From NCBI GenBank assembly GCA_003344405.1, contig NOWV01000182.1, positions 62,001-126,000 on the forward strand: a stretch of 64,000 nt of DNA, given 5' to 3'. The first letter of the stretch is position 1; every line of letters begins with the position of its first letter. This DNA is from Trichoplax sp. H2. Its lineage: Eukaryota; Placozoa; Uniplacotomia; Trichoplacea. The position numbers and the translations under genes were made by a program. The notes beneath the pieces are model-generated. The model was not told the DNA's origin, did not search any database, and was given only the letters and a program-made list of their open reading frames with translations. Below, one piece after another: positions 47,669 through 58,899 of this stretch.

Positions 47669-50026
47669 ATGGAGTCGTTCGATGGACTGGATGATTTATT
47701 TTCCAAATTGTCATTGGAATCTTTAAATGCTCCATTCAAATCATCAACACAAGATACCAAGAGCAATAAACTAAGACAAGATGGAAGCTTACTGGATAAA
47801 AAGAATCCATTGGATATTAATAATCAGCCAATTAATCAAGATAGCGTCAATCAAAGTAAAAAGCAAAACTTGACAAATCTAGAAGTCATGTCGCCATTAC
47901 AGCAAAAATGTTTTATTAAAACGGTTCCTTTTGGATCATTCCAAGTTGGAAGCAACATCAAAATTGAGGTCTTAGCTGTTATAAATCCCAATTACTTTTT
48001 TGTTCGTGATAGAGCACAAATGAATGAAGAAATGAAGACCAGTTATCAACAGTTACAAGCTAAAATGAAGAAACTCTATCAACAATTTTTGCCAAGGAAA
48101 CGGACATGGTGTTGCGGCGATATAGGTGTTGCACGTTTAAAAATAGATGGCGAATGGCATCGAGTAATGCTGGATACTATAGGAAAAACACACGCTGAAG
48201 TACATTGCATTGATACTGGCTACTATCAACAAGTATCATTAAAAGATTGCTTTCCTTTATATTCGTGTCTTGCAAGCCGAAAGGCAATGGCTGTAGCTTG
48301 TAGCTTAGACAACGTGGATTACTCACCTTGCTTGCAATACTGGCCGATGGATGTTACTCAATTATTCTCTTCTTGGTTAAAAAGTCATCATGTTACCATG
48401 AAAGTATCGTCAAGGCAAGATGATATCCATTTTGTTCAGATTGAATTTTACCAGTTAACGGAATGTTTTCATGCTAATACAGAATTGCTTAAATGCAAAT
48501 GGGCTATTACAAGGTGCAACCATTTGCAAAGTCAATCAGCTCGTCATCGGATACATCACTATCAACGTATTCTGCGAGAGTCGCAAGCCTGTTCGGTTCC
48601 ATTAATTTCTATTCCTCGTAAGAAATGGATCGATGTTTATGCTACAGCTATTGTCAGTCCAAGTTTATTTTGGCTCAAATTCTCGCATAATACTAAAGCT
48701 AGCGATGATCATTCGTATAAACCGCATGCTAACACTATTGCTAAGAAAAATTGTGAAGTTGGCTGCGTTTTTTTAATTCGTAACAAGAATGGAACTTATT
48801 TTCGTGGACAACTTAAGTGCTTATTAATGTATGATTATGCTTTAGTACAAGATATCGATTCTGCAATTGTTTCAAAAGTTATGTTAAAAGGAAATTTAAT
48901 CAAATTATCCAATGCGCAAAAACGATTACCAGCTACTGCTGTCCAATGTTACCTCGATCTTGTCAACGGTGATCGTGAGATAAATTGGAGTAGTTCCATT
49001 CTACATCAATTTACGTCAGCTGTAAATGCAGGCAAATTAAAGGCTTTATTCCATACTCAAGCTACCGATATACATGGTATAAAATTGCATCAAATGAAGC
49101 AAACGGATTGCATCGATATTAATCGGATAATAGAACAAGCACTTATTGAGAAAGATGCTATGGATATAAGTAACAACGATGAAAATTTACCCATAATGAA
49201 TGATAATATACATAGTTTGGATAGTTCAGTTTGCAATTTAAAGCAACATACACCCTACCTAGATACATTAACCTTAAGCAATTCGAAATCGATCGATTTA
49301 ACATCAGCTAAAAAGATGGGACAGCATGGAAATCGGCCGAGTGATCCTTCAAAAAAACGACTGGAATGTTTCTCTAGCTTAAAATCATCTCCAATAGCCA
49401 AACCGAAGGACAAATTATCACGCGATGTCAATAATACAAGTAGTCAGCGGAATAAATGTATGAAGGATACATTGGAAAATGGCAAACAACACTCTAAAAT
49501 TTACAGCAATTATCCAAATTCACCAAATTATAATCACTCACAACGACCATCTGATCTCATGAATTCATATACAAGATTGCCTTCGATGGATTATTCTATG
49601 CCACACAGTAGATTTACAAATTACCACCAATTAAATTGGAACGAATATTATTACCAACATCATAACGGTTATCATTATCGACCATTGGAATATAATTATT
49701 CCAGACTAGCATGTTTAGAGAGACCACCTCGACAGCCGTATGCAGGATATAGGACTCCATTGGATGAAAGATGTAGCAATTATCCCTTGCGACAAGGTAT
49801 GGTAAGAGAATCGAATAATTCTGATCCAAGATGGATAACTCCTCCATACCCGGAAAGTGGTTATCCAATGGCAAATAATCCACAATTCCGATACCATCGA
49901 TTTCAACACCCGAGTCCTCACTGGATGATGACCAGGCCTCATCAGCCTGCCTGGCCTAGACCTCAGTTAGGAATGCATCCCCATTTTCCTCCTAACCCGC
50001 CAAGAGCAAGAGATTTCAGTAGGTAA
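47669..50026 (+). CDS. Tudor-domain protein (TDRD-like), single coding exon
   Basis: One open frame of 785 codons from the ATG at 47669. An in-frame Met 60 nt earlier lies before an acceptor site (TTACAG), so the later Met is preferred. After a polar N-terminus there is an extended Tudor unit (about residues 85-275): FQVGSNIKIEVLAVINPNYF, GDIGVARLKIDGEWHRVMLD, AEVHCIDTGYYQQVSLKDCF, and the following SN-like part LQYWPMDVTQLFSSWL. A second Tudor-like unit lies at about 315-430 (YATAIVSPSLFWLKF, GTYFRGQLKCLLMYDYALVQ). The last 190 residues are low-complexity, rich in Tyr, His, Asn, Pro and Arg. Extended Tudor domains bind symmetrically dimethylated arginine, mostly in germline granule and piRNA proteins; that role here is inference. 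The coding region has no intron, unlike its neighbours. Confidence 0.85.
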   Translation: MESFDGLDDLFSKLSLESLNAPFKSSTQDTKSNKLRQDGSLLDKKNPLDINNQPINQDSVNQSKKQNLTNLEVMSPLQQKCFIKTVPFGSFQVGSNIKIEVLAVINPNYFFVRDRAQMNEEMKTSYQQLQAKMKKLYQQFLPRKRTWCCGDIGVARLKIDGEWHRVMLDTIGKTHAEVHCIDTGYYQQVSLKDCFPLYSCLASRKAMAVACSLDNVDYSPCLQYWPMDVTQLFSSWLKSHHVTMKVSSRQDDIHFVQIEFYQLTECFHANTELLKCKWAITRCNHLQSQSARHRIHHYQRILRESQACSVPLISIPRKKWIDVYATAIVSPSLFWLKFSHNTKASDDHSYKPHANTIAKKNCEVGCVFLIRNKNGTYFRGQLKCLLMYDYALVQDIDSAIVSKVMLKGNLIKLSNAQKRLPATAVQCYLDLVNGDREINWSSSILHQFTSAVNAGKLKALFHTQATDIHGIKLHQMKQTDCIDINRIIEQALIEKDAMDISNNDENLPIMNDNIHSLDSSVCNLKQHTPYLDTLTLSNSKSIDLTSAKKMGQHGNRPSDPSKKRLECFSSLKSSPIAKPKDKLSRDVNNTSSQRNKCMKDTLENGKQHSKIYSNYPNSPNYNHSQRPSDLMNSYTRLPSMDYSMPHSRFTNYHQLNWNEYYYQHHNGYHYRPLEYNYSRLACLERPPRQPYAGYRTPLDERCSNYPLRQGMVRESNNSDPRWITPPYPESGYPMANNPQFRYHRFQHPSPHWMMTRPHQPAWPRPQLGMHPHFPPNPPRARDFSR

Positions 50027-51355
50027 TTGACAGTAGCATAACTATTTTATCAGCACCATGGAATAAAAAGACATAGATCGAAACAATTTAAGGATAATTT
50101 TTTGTGCAGTATCTTTTCAAGTAGTAAGTAGCTCAATAGATACAATGACGCGTTGTTTATGCAATTTAAAGCCTCTAAAGGAGATTGATAAGTTTCTCTA
50201 TCGAGACAGCTTGATCTCAGTGTAGATATAGTATCCATACCCTAATTAAGGAACTCTACTAACTGCTAATATTGCTGAATATGTGCTTAATTATCCCCAG
50301 ACATCCTACTAATAGATATGCAGTGCATTACTAATTGTTGAATAATTATGAAATCAATGCAGCCAATGAATCTGGAATTTTGAATGGTCGATGATTTATA
50401 GACTCGATATATCATCACTGTGATTCTTGTCTATTTGATAATATATATATAGTCTGTTAACAAAATGTGAAGTATATAAATTGGATTGTTTTGCATGTAA
50501 TGATCGGTCTCTTAGATATTTGCTAATTCGTGCGTGAGTTTCTGATGTCCTTAAAATTAACATCTGCTCAGTTTATTAAAATTAGATCTTTACATCTGAG
50601 CTTTCCTAATGTTAATATTTATTTTTCATGTCTTGGTTATTGAAACGTAAAATCAAGTATTGTGCATGGCAAATTGTTCTTAAATTATACTATATCTTTA
50701 TTATTTTGTCATTTCTATTTCGTTGATGGAGCTGGAAGCGATCACCTACACATATTCATTCAATTTGATTATTTACTAAACAATACTGTATGATCTGCAT
50801 TTTGTATTAAATGGCTTAAATTACAAATATTGGTTCTTGTCGTTTAAGTGAATAATCAGTACACGTTTTACTTCATTAAGTACGTATTTGTATAAGATTG
50901 CAATAAATGTATTCACATAATTTTTTCAGCAATAAAATTGATCGTATTTCCTTGCGCGAAACTTTTAGAAGAGCGTGAGTATTTTATGTACTTAATGCTG
51001 TTAATCATGGCGAGGATGCAGCAACTTACAACTACGTGCTAAATATAGTACAGTGATCGTACAAGTCTTAAAAAATATGGTAGTTATGCTCGATACTATA
51101 GTTGCATAAAAACTACCATTTCGTGTATAAATATTGATACCATAACGTATTATATCAGCCATGCATAACTAATATCTTTAAAAGCATAACTGTAAGCTTT
51201 GCCATCAGATAATACGGGCTACGCCACTAATTGAAACTATAACAATTATTGATATCTATGAGCCATGATCGTAATTTAAACCTTTTCATCACGGCAATCT
51301 GTTGCTTCAAACACCGTCACATTTGCGTTTTTGAGGAAAGGTATACCTGGCTAAA
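50027..51355. other. Non-coding DNA 3' of the Tudor gene
   Basis: AATAAA motifs near 50900 and 50930 could end the Tudor transcript. A 62-codon minus-strand frame (50050-50238) has no support. Nothing else is recognised. Confidence 0.45.
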
Positions 51356-51957
51356 ATCCTACATCGTCGTAACATGATCGTAACTTTGGCGTTATACCAT
51401 GTTTAGGTTACGTATCTGATGCAGAAATAGATCACTACCTATTTTGATGATATTATGGCGGGTGCTTATGATTTTGTGTATGCTTACTCGTATGTAATCA
51501 TTAGCGCTATGTAGCAAAGAGTAGACTCTCTCTACGTTAGATAGAGTAATGGTTTATCAGTCACGGATGATGTGACTGTTATTCCATAGTTTGTGTAAGC
51601 AATATGACTTGGCAAAGAGTAGACGCTGTAAAGATTGTAGATAGAGCCATAGGTTATCAGCCTCGGATGATGTGACTGTTATTTCATAGTTTGTGTAAGC
51701 AATATGACATAGCAGAAAATAGACTCTGTCGAGATTGTAGATAGAGCTATAGGTTATCAGTCTCGGATGATGTGACTGTTATTTCATAGTTTGCGTAGGC
51801 AATATTACGTAAGAATATGTAAATAGCATTCCAGTTGAATATATAAGGCAATAAAGCGAATTCGCTAATTAATTTATCGCTTACGCGTAAAGAGTTATTA
51901 GAGAGTCTATATTATATCTGTTGCGAGTTTTGAGTGGAAAAGTTTATAGTTGTCGCA
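51356..51957. repeat. Left copy of a duplicated segment flanking the assembly gap
   Basis: The 602 bp from ATCCTACATCGTCG to TTGTCGCA recur almost exactly at 51978-52479. The left copy holds three tandem units of about 100 bp (AGAC landmarks at 51523, 51621 and 51721); the right copy holds two. The length difference between copies is exactly 100 bp, one unit. Confidence 0.95.
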
Positions 51958-51977
51958 NNNNNNNNNNNNNNNNNNNN
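51958..51977. other. Assembly gap (20 N)
   Basis: Twenty undetermined bases. The flanks overlap end-to-start, as described for the neighbouring repeats, so the gap probably does not represent missing sequence. Confidence 0.99.
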
Positions 51978-52479
51978 ATCCTACATCGTCGTAACATGAT
52001 CGTAACTTTGGCGTTATACCATGTTTAGGTTACGTATCTGATGCAGAAATAGATCACTACCTATTTTGATGATATTATGGCGGGTGCTTATGATTTTGTG
52101 TATGTTTACTCGTATGTAGTCATTAGCGCTATGTAGCAAAGAGTAGACTCTCTCTACGTTAGATAGAGTAATGGTTTATCAGTCACGGATGATGTGACTG
52201 TTATTCCATAGTTTGTGTAAGCAATATGACATGGCAAAGAGTAGACGCTGTAAAGATAGTAGATAGAGCCATAGGTTATCAGTCTCGAATGATGTGACTG
52301 TTATTTCATAGTTTGCGTAGGCAATATTACGCAAGAATATGTAAATAGTATTCCAGTTGAATATATAAGGCAATAAAGCGAATTTGCTAATTAATTTATC
52401 GCTTACGCGTAAGGAGTTATTAGAGAGTCTATATTATATCTGTTTCGAGTTTTGAGTGGAAAAGTTTATAGTTGTCGCA
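51978..52479. repeat. Right copy of the duplicated segment flanking the gap
   Basis: Starts immediately after the gap with the same ATCCTACATCG that begins the left copy, and runs on past TTGTCGCA into unique sequence. Differences from the left copy are one 100-bp unit and a handful of substitutions. The level is consistent with two haplotypes. Confidence 0.95.
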
Positions 52480-52639
52480 GAGTACTAATCTTGATCAGTA
52501 GTCCAAGATATAAGAAGATTACAGTAATACTTCTATGTGAATTTTTTTCGTCTGCAGATTATATACTAGCGAAAAGATCAAATTGTGTGAGATGCAATAT
52601 TGTGATCTGTATCAGAATTAGATATTTCTAGATTTAATG

Positions 52640-53118
52640 TTAGCGCTATGTTCGATTGGCCGCGAGACCGTTGTTTAGCCGTGTTGATTGGATTCAGACT
52701 AGTGACACCGCAAGCCGAGGATTAACTACTTCACGGGAGATGAAGCTGTGAGTCCAGGAGGAACTGGATTGGCTCCGGAAGGCCAAAACAAGGGTCAAGA
52801 AGACGAAAACAAGGCACAGCTAGCGGTGGCCAAAATTTACAGTATAGTAAAATGCTAATAAATGTTAGTCCCTGTATGGGAATTTTTACGTTAGAGATTT
52901 GTCTAAAATATGCTGACAAATAGCTCAGACCCAAATAGTATAAAAGGGTCTTAGAGGGAGAGCTAAAGTAGACTCTCAGTTTTGCTAAGTCAGAAGTACT
53001 AGACAACTTTCTACTATAGGTTACAGTTTCTCGTTATTGCTAATATCGAATAACCTTTTAACATTGTAATAAAGTTATTTTTATTCTACGACGTTCGGTC
53101 TCGATATTACTGTGAACA
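52640..53118 (+). mobile_element. Probable LTR-retroelement terminus
   Basis: The segment 52863-53118 begins TGTTAG and ends GAACA, with short inverted termini TGTT...AACA. It contains a TATA box (TATAAAA, 52939-52945) followed 123 bp later by AATAAA (53068-53073), the promoter and polyadenylation order of an LTR. The sequence just before it is GC-richer than the surroundings and has a 50-codon open frame (52706-52858) with basic HRKPRINYF and polar GQNKGQEDENK stretches, as at the end of a retroelement polyprotein. No target-site duplication was found and no polymerase motifs are present, so this is a remnant with uncertain left border. Confidence 0.45.
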
Positions 53119-54122
53119 GTAGTTAAGATGAGCTTAGAAGTAGCTATTATTACATGAGGCTATAATGATTAACTTAGAAATTAAAATTTTAACCGTAGCA
53201 AAGGTTCCCATTCAATCAGTCTCTTTCTGGAAAGATGAACTACTGCGCAATTATCGTTTAAATGAGAACTTCCTTTCAACAATATCAAACCAAGCCTTAG
53301 TTTTAGTTGTTTTTTTACCTTTAATAGACTTCAAGGGTAATTCCAATGGAAAGAAACACTCAAATAGTTGCCAAATTATGACAGTCATGATAGAAAAAAA
53401 TTGTCTTACAGACAAATAATACATATTCAATTGAACAAACGGATGTGAAAAACCAATTCGAACATAGAAAAGAACGTAATCTCAGCCAGTTATATACCAA
53501 AACGAATAACTAGAAACTCTCGTACCGATGTTATATGCTTACATAGAAACTTGCCATGAAAATCGAAATTGGATTTTTCTATCCAGGCAACAGCAATTAT
53601 TTAAATGCAGTATGTTTAACTTGTTTTAAAGGCCATATTACTTTATCAAACACCAAATAAACTAATAACATCCAATTAAAATGGAGTCAATGTTGTATAT
53701 ATAACAAAATATCATGTTATTAATTATAATGCAAACTTTTAGCTTTCCTTATTGTATCATTTCTTATTTACTGGATTGATTTCATTCGCTATTACTTATA
53801 TTATCACCTCAATTGTAATATTCTGACTGAATCTCAATTCCATAAGGACTTACTGACATTGAGCTACATAAAGGCAACCTTAGGGACGACGATGATACTA
53901 AGTATAGCCTGCTAATACACGGAATCTCATTAAATTAACAAGCAATGTAAGAAAATCTATGAAGGCAAGAAAATGATAACTTTCAATCATAATTATCTAT
54001 TAACCGATAGAAGACAACAATTTAATCTTCAATAAACTGCATTACTGAGGGCTAGAGCGAGGGCGATAAAAGCAAGCTGCCTCGAATAGAGAAAACTCGT
54101 ATCATCTTATACAGTAAACAAT
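53119..54122. other. Intergenic DNA with one unsupported frame
   Basis: An 84-codon plus-strand frame at 53165-53419 has no splice sites, motif or neighbour that would support it. The right end is the 3' flank of the LIM gene. Confidence 0.4.
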
Positions 54123-54585
54123 TTAGATAGTCTCGGTATCGACGGCAGTATCACTGCTTTTGCTACTTTCATCTGTAGTATCAGCATTAGACCTTTTTTG
54201 CTGGAAAGAATCATCGTAATTACCTCTCAACTTAAATAGTTGTTTAAAATGAGGTTTGCAATATAGTACTCCACGCAAACCAGCAAAATTGCCAGCACTA
54301 ATTTAGTAAAGGAAAAAATGACATACAATCAATTATAATCGATAAGAAATGTAATAAATTATGTAAGAGTGAATTCAAATTCTCTTCAAACCTCAACGTT
54401 TTTTTACACTCTGTACAGCGAAAGCAAGTCTTGTGATAACATTTTCCATCGGCTTCTAATCGCTCCATAAAATAAGCTACTTTACCACATAATTTACATG
54501 TTTGATTTTGAGAGCCAAAGCGAGCAGCAATGCCACTAGCTCGACTAGTTGGTTTTGCTTGGGATACCTTAGCATCGTCAGTCAT
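54123..54585 (-). CDS. Single-LIM-domain protein, LIMD2/EPLIN type (122 aa)
   Basis: Two exons, 54585-54392 and 54297-54123, join in phase 2 and total 369 nt. After a polar 28-residue N-terminus the LIM domain reads [19 protein letters not shown], then [17 protein letters not shown] across the junction, then [20 protein letters not shown], followed by [11 protein letters not shown]. The zinc ligands C-C-H-C and C-C-C-H are all present. The [13 protein letters not shown] ending is the signature of LIMD2, EPLIN/LIMA1 and Xin-type LIM domains, and the total length is close to human LIMD2 (127 aa). The acidic Ser/Thr-rich C-terminus is not conserved. LIM domains of this group are associated with actin and integrin-linked kinase, but no function can be shown here. 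Confidence 0.92.
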
Positions 54586-55328
54586 GATGTTATTATTAGA
54601 ATGTAAATGAAAAGTTTGTTTTTTTGTAATCTTACAACTTGATTGATTAGTGTATATAATAGCAGTAGTTGCGTACTAATGTTAGACTATGCTATCGTAC
54701 TCTACTATTTTTTGGTCTGTGAACTGACAAATTACGCCAATTAAATTACAAGTGTCCGTATTTTGCCGTTAATTTCAATCTATCCGTAGTAATAAATATC
54801 GCTAACTGAGAGTATTGGAAAAATAAGTATAAATACACTACCGAATTTTCACGAGATCTCTTCTCAAACAATTCAGACATCTACAGAAGAGCAAAGTGCA
54901 AAAAAATACATCGTCAATTACAAGCGTTTCAAAGTTCAATGCAAATTAAGTTGTTTATCCATCTCTATTCTACCTATAGCATTCAAAAGTAAATATAATG
55001 CAATTATTATGGTTAACTATTTAACTTAAATCAACATATGTACATTGGGTCAAGTTTGTAAACTTGAAATAGGAATGTATTTTTCGATTGTTTAACGACT
55101 AGGTCAATATGGTCAATAAAACATCATTGGATGTCAATAAAGATAATCAATAGTCTAGATGTATTTCTTTTATTTTACCTTTCTAGCACTTCTGCTGGCT
55201 GTAGTTGCTTCGTCTTCTGCCTAAAATCGCAGTTGACGAGGATTAGATTATGATGTCATTATCGTAGAATAGAGTAGAGATTTTTATGTATTGAATCGTC
55301 AATTACAACATGTTACTCTACTGTAGTT
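54586..55328. other. Upstream region of the LIM gene
   Basis: 743 bp between two minus-strand genes, AT-rich, without an open frame of note. It should contain the LIM gene promoter. Confidence 0.45.
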
Positions 55329-56468
55329 CTACATATCCAAGCCAACCTCTTCATTGACGTCTTCACTAATCGAACGGCCAAAGTTACTACCCTCATATTT
55401 TGTTTGTTTAAGTTGCACCTTACGAACACTAGCAAAAAATGACTATCATCAACATTGGACGGCAGGAGTAGAAAAGTTACTACGATATTGATGTCGGTAA
55501 AAGGCGCCGTTTTTAAAAGTATTCATGGTAGGATACTTATTTTAACAGGGAAAAGATAATTGATATCAAGTAATTACCCAACAGATGACTTTCTTTCCAT
55601 ATTGTTAATCTTCAATTGTAAACTACTAATCTGTAATATCAAAGTATCGATACATTTAGCAAAGGGTACAGTATACTGTAGATCGAAGTTAGAAGCTACA
55701 AGGAACTTACTTGACTGTCCTTCGATTTAATTTGCCTGTCCAATTCTCGTTTTTGTTCCATTAGTGCAACTCGAGACTCTTTCAGATCTGTCATCGCTTG
55801 GCGTAATTCATTGAGCCTCGCTTCATGGTTTGATATTGTGCCATTTCCATCAGCGTCTAAAGTAGAAGAGAAAATAGATATACTGTATAAACCTCATTCA
55901 ATCCATTTTCTAACACTTGAACGAGTTTTATTGCTCTTCTAGCTCAGTTACATATCTACAGCGTATCATATAGACCAGGCGATGATGAATGCTTGCCGAT
56001 CGATAATTATTATTTACGTCCATGTCATCATGACACAATTCTTATTACTTACTTTTATTATTTGTAATGTTGGGGTCATCGTTGACAGGCTATGGCAAGA
56101 AATAACATGAGTAGATCAAGTTAATTCATTGACGAAATTGATTAACTTTACACATATTCAATAGGAGCAACTTGCACATGTAAGTTTGTAAGCAAAATCT
56201 ATCTTATCGAAATTTTACTCATTTACTACGTAGTCATTATTAACTTTCTGGTTGCAGTCATAACTACAAACCCTAGTTAAAACCTGGAATAAAATCCACT
56301 GATCTATCATACTTGTTCACATTGTCATACTAAGTTTATTTGTTTCCCATTACCAAATATATCATTTTTACACATCAGGTAACTTATCTATTTTACCTAC
56401 CTCAATATCCATGTTGATAGCACGTACAGCGGCTTTGCGATAATACGATGCAGTAGTTTTACTTTTTC
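55329..56468 (-). CDS. Coiled-coil protein of unknown function, 3' exons
   Basis: Five phase-consistent exons on the minus strand: 56468-56401, 56089-56053, 55856-55711, 55630-55578 and 55428-55329. Reading: a basic exon KSKTTASYYRKAAVRAINMD, an Asn/Asp-rich linker PVNDDPNITNNK, then a long amphipathic coiled coil (EARLNELRQAMTDLKES, ALMEQKRELDRQIKSKD, ISSLQLKINNMERK). The C-terminus is LKQTKYEGSNFGRSISEDVN followed by EEVGLDM. The phases (0, 1, 0, 2) fit at every junction, and the stop is at 55329. The 5' end is not resolved: an exon near 56580-56700 or the membrane-type exon at 56706-56894 may belong to it. I do not recognise the family. Confidence 0.75.
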
Positions 56469-56705
56469 CTCCAAGATATGAATTTAGACTTTGTTGTAGG
56501 TTTCCTTTATCTCAGTTTTACCTATTGAAGGATGATGATGGTTAATATAGAGTTACTAAAAAGCCTTATCGTGCACGTATAATAATGTCTTTTTTAACTT
56601 CTACATTGTTTGTCGTCTTGCGTTTACTACTCCCTTTCCAATCTGCACTTAAAGTAAGAACATGATTGGCCAATTTTACTTCAATAATAAGGAATTGTAC
56701 AGCAA

Positions 56706-56894
56706 TCATTTATGCTGATCTCTAGCCATTCTATCGAAGGCAGTATATCCAGTTACTATTTTAAAATGGACAAGTGATATTAATGCTGCTACAAATGGCT
56801 GATTGCTTATAGTCTCATCAAGTACAGAATTATAGATGTAGTAGATGAGTAATAGTGCTACAAGCCATCGACCTAGATGCTTTGCAAGGTCCAT
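56706..56894 (-). CDS. Possible first exon with membrane segments
   Basis: From a Met at 56894 the frame reads MDLAKHLGRWLVALLLIYYI and then a second hydrophobic run FVAALISLVHFKI, ending at a possible donor GTAACT (phase 0) or running on to a stop at 56706. It lies upstream of the coiled-coil exons on the same strand and may be the start of that gene, which would make it a membrane-anchored coiled-coil protein. The connecting exon could not be fixed. Confidence 0.45.
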   Translation of the reverse strand: MDLAKHLGRWLVALLLIYYIYNSVLDETISNQPFVAALISLVHFKIVTGYTAFDRMARDQHK

Positions 56895-57109
56895 GATAGG
56901 AGCAAGTAATAATCATCTCTGGTCATAGTTGAGAAGGCTAAAATTTGAAGAAGGACGATAGCAATAAATAACGATGTAAGTGAATGCAATTCATCTGTAA
57001 TCGTTAAAAAAATTCATTCATTTCATTAAGAAGAATAAGCCATGCTACAAACTACAAATATCAAGCCACCTAGAGGAATAAAATACTCTAACTGCATGCA
57101 AAATTAATT

Positions 57110-57760
57110 TTGCAAAAAGAGGTTGTGTCCTCATACTCGAGCTAGAATTGAACTCGTTCTATTACGACTTGTCTAATTTCCTAGCCATGATGGCTTCAAA
57201 TTCATTCTCAATTTACTACAAGAGATTCACTGGTGTTTAGTATTATAGATGTCTGATAGAGGCATTGAGCCTGAACTTGAGCGAAAATTAAGCTTGATCC
57301 CTTGCGACTTGTCTTATTTCTTGCTCATTATGGCTATTGTGTCCTCATACTTAAGCTACAATTGAACTCAATCTATTGCTACTTGTTCTATTTCTTACTC
57401 ATGATGGCTTCTAAATTCAATTTGTCAAAGGACATTCGTTTCCAGTACTAGTATGGATGTTAAAATAAAGAAATTGTACCCAATCGATTGCGGCTTTTCC
57501 TATTTCCTACTCATGATGCCTTCTGAAATTCAATCTGTCAAAAGAGAGACTTTCTTCGTATTATAATTATGGGCATAAAAAATAAAAAAATTGAGCCCTG
57601 GGCTAAAACTAGAATTGAAGTCGATTGATTGCGACATGTTCTATTTTCTACTGATGATGGCTTATGATCCACTCTCCATTTGCCATAAAAGATTCGTCCC
57701 TTGTACCAAGGGTGTTAGGATAAAGAAATTGATCGTGAACTCGATCGCTCGTGATTTGTT
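57110..57760. repeat. Degenerate tandem repeat, about 5 copies
   Basis: Copies carry TTGAACTC(G/A), (T/C)GACTTGT(C/T)TAATTTC, CTCATGATGGCTTC and AAATTCAATCTGTCAAA phrases, near 57150, 57300, 57375, 57485 and 57610. They are diverged, with irregular spacing. The 78-codon frame at 57591-57827 overlaps the last copy and is not convincing as a gene. Confidence 0.6.
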
Positions 57761-57829
57761 CAAAAAAGAATCAATCCATTGGCTGCTAACTGACTTGAAC
57801 CCATCTATGAATCGCCATGTTGAGTAAGC

Positions 57830-58630
57830 CTGACGGCAGAAAAGCTTTTTCCTTCATTGTAGAATGATTATGGAGCTTATTATGACAGCTTGAGCATATT
57901 ATTTGTTGTTGTTCGTTGCGATGAAATTAAATAGAATAAAAATTACAGGCTCATTCATAACTCTGCTTATTAATTATATTATTAATGTTCATGTCCATGG
58001 GATAGTGGAAATACAAATAGAGTTAGCTTGGGGCCAACAGCGGTCATAATTTCATCTAGCAATATTGATCAGTTTGCAGTGATTATCGGTATAAAGCGCA
58101 ACTGCAGTCTGTTCCATATGATTTCTAATTTCATTTTCTCCGTAGATAAAGCTAAATCAAGGATATCCATTGCAAATTGTGGCAATGGCCATATTTCATT
58201 TTGGGCAAACAGGAAGCAATGACTAACTAATGTAATAGCAGAAAAATTGTGGCAAATATCACTGCGGGATGTTATACTCGTCACAATAATAAACATTATA
58301 AACTGTATACTCGTATATAATTAATAAACGAATTGTTATATTAATAAAAACAAGTGATCAAGTCGAAATTTCTTGTTACGACTTAATTAAGGTATGATTC
58401 AGTTTTATATGCTATTATGAAATTGCGAACTCATGTTGCCCATCGTAGGGCAGAATCTCTTCCTTAGGTCCTACTGCAGTTTATGAAACAGAAGTGTTTA
58501 ATGGCGACCTCGATCCACACAAGCCATGACAATGTGTGCTTGAAAGAGATCCTCTCATCTTCGTAAATACATCCATAATACATCCGAATAGTAAAATGAA
58601 ATTTAAAGAATCAAGTGCTACTATCGTTTT
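57830..58630. other. No supported gene
   Basis: Overlapping short frames on both strands (58028-58296) have no homology or splice support. Confidence 0.45.
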
Positions 58631-58639
58631 TTATTTAGT

Positions 58640-58860
58640 AATATCGTGGAAAGCTCTAACTAGGCCTCTGTGTAGCGATTTCAATGATAGAATGAAATCG
58701 TATCGTCAAAAGCTTGAACTAGGTCTCTATCCCATGTAGGGATTTCAATATCAACGATAGAATGAAAACGAATGGTGAAAAGCTGTAAAAGAAAAGGACA
58801 CTGCTATCCTATGTAGTAATTTCAATACCCATGACAGAATCAGTTGCAAATCATCTGTTG
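58640..58860. repeat. Degenerate tandem repeat, 3 copies of about 75 bp
   Basis: The phrase GTAG(C/G)GATTTCAAT...GATAGAATGAAA(T/A)CG...AAAAGCT recurs near 58670, 58735 and 58815, the last copy truncated and diverged. Confidence 0.65.
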
Positions 58861-58899
58861 TCATAGTCAATAAATTCCAAATGATGAGAAAGTAAAATC

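Noticed and set aside
55711-55856. An EF-hand loop (DADGNGTISNHE) at the start of a coiled-coil exon
   Set aside because: The first Asp codon would use an intron base. With the phase-1 junction the residue is Asn, and no second EF-hand is nearby.
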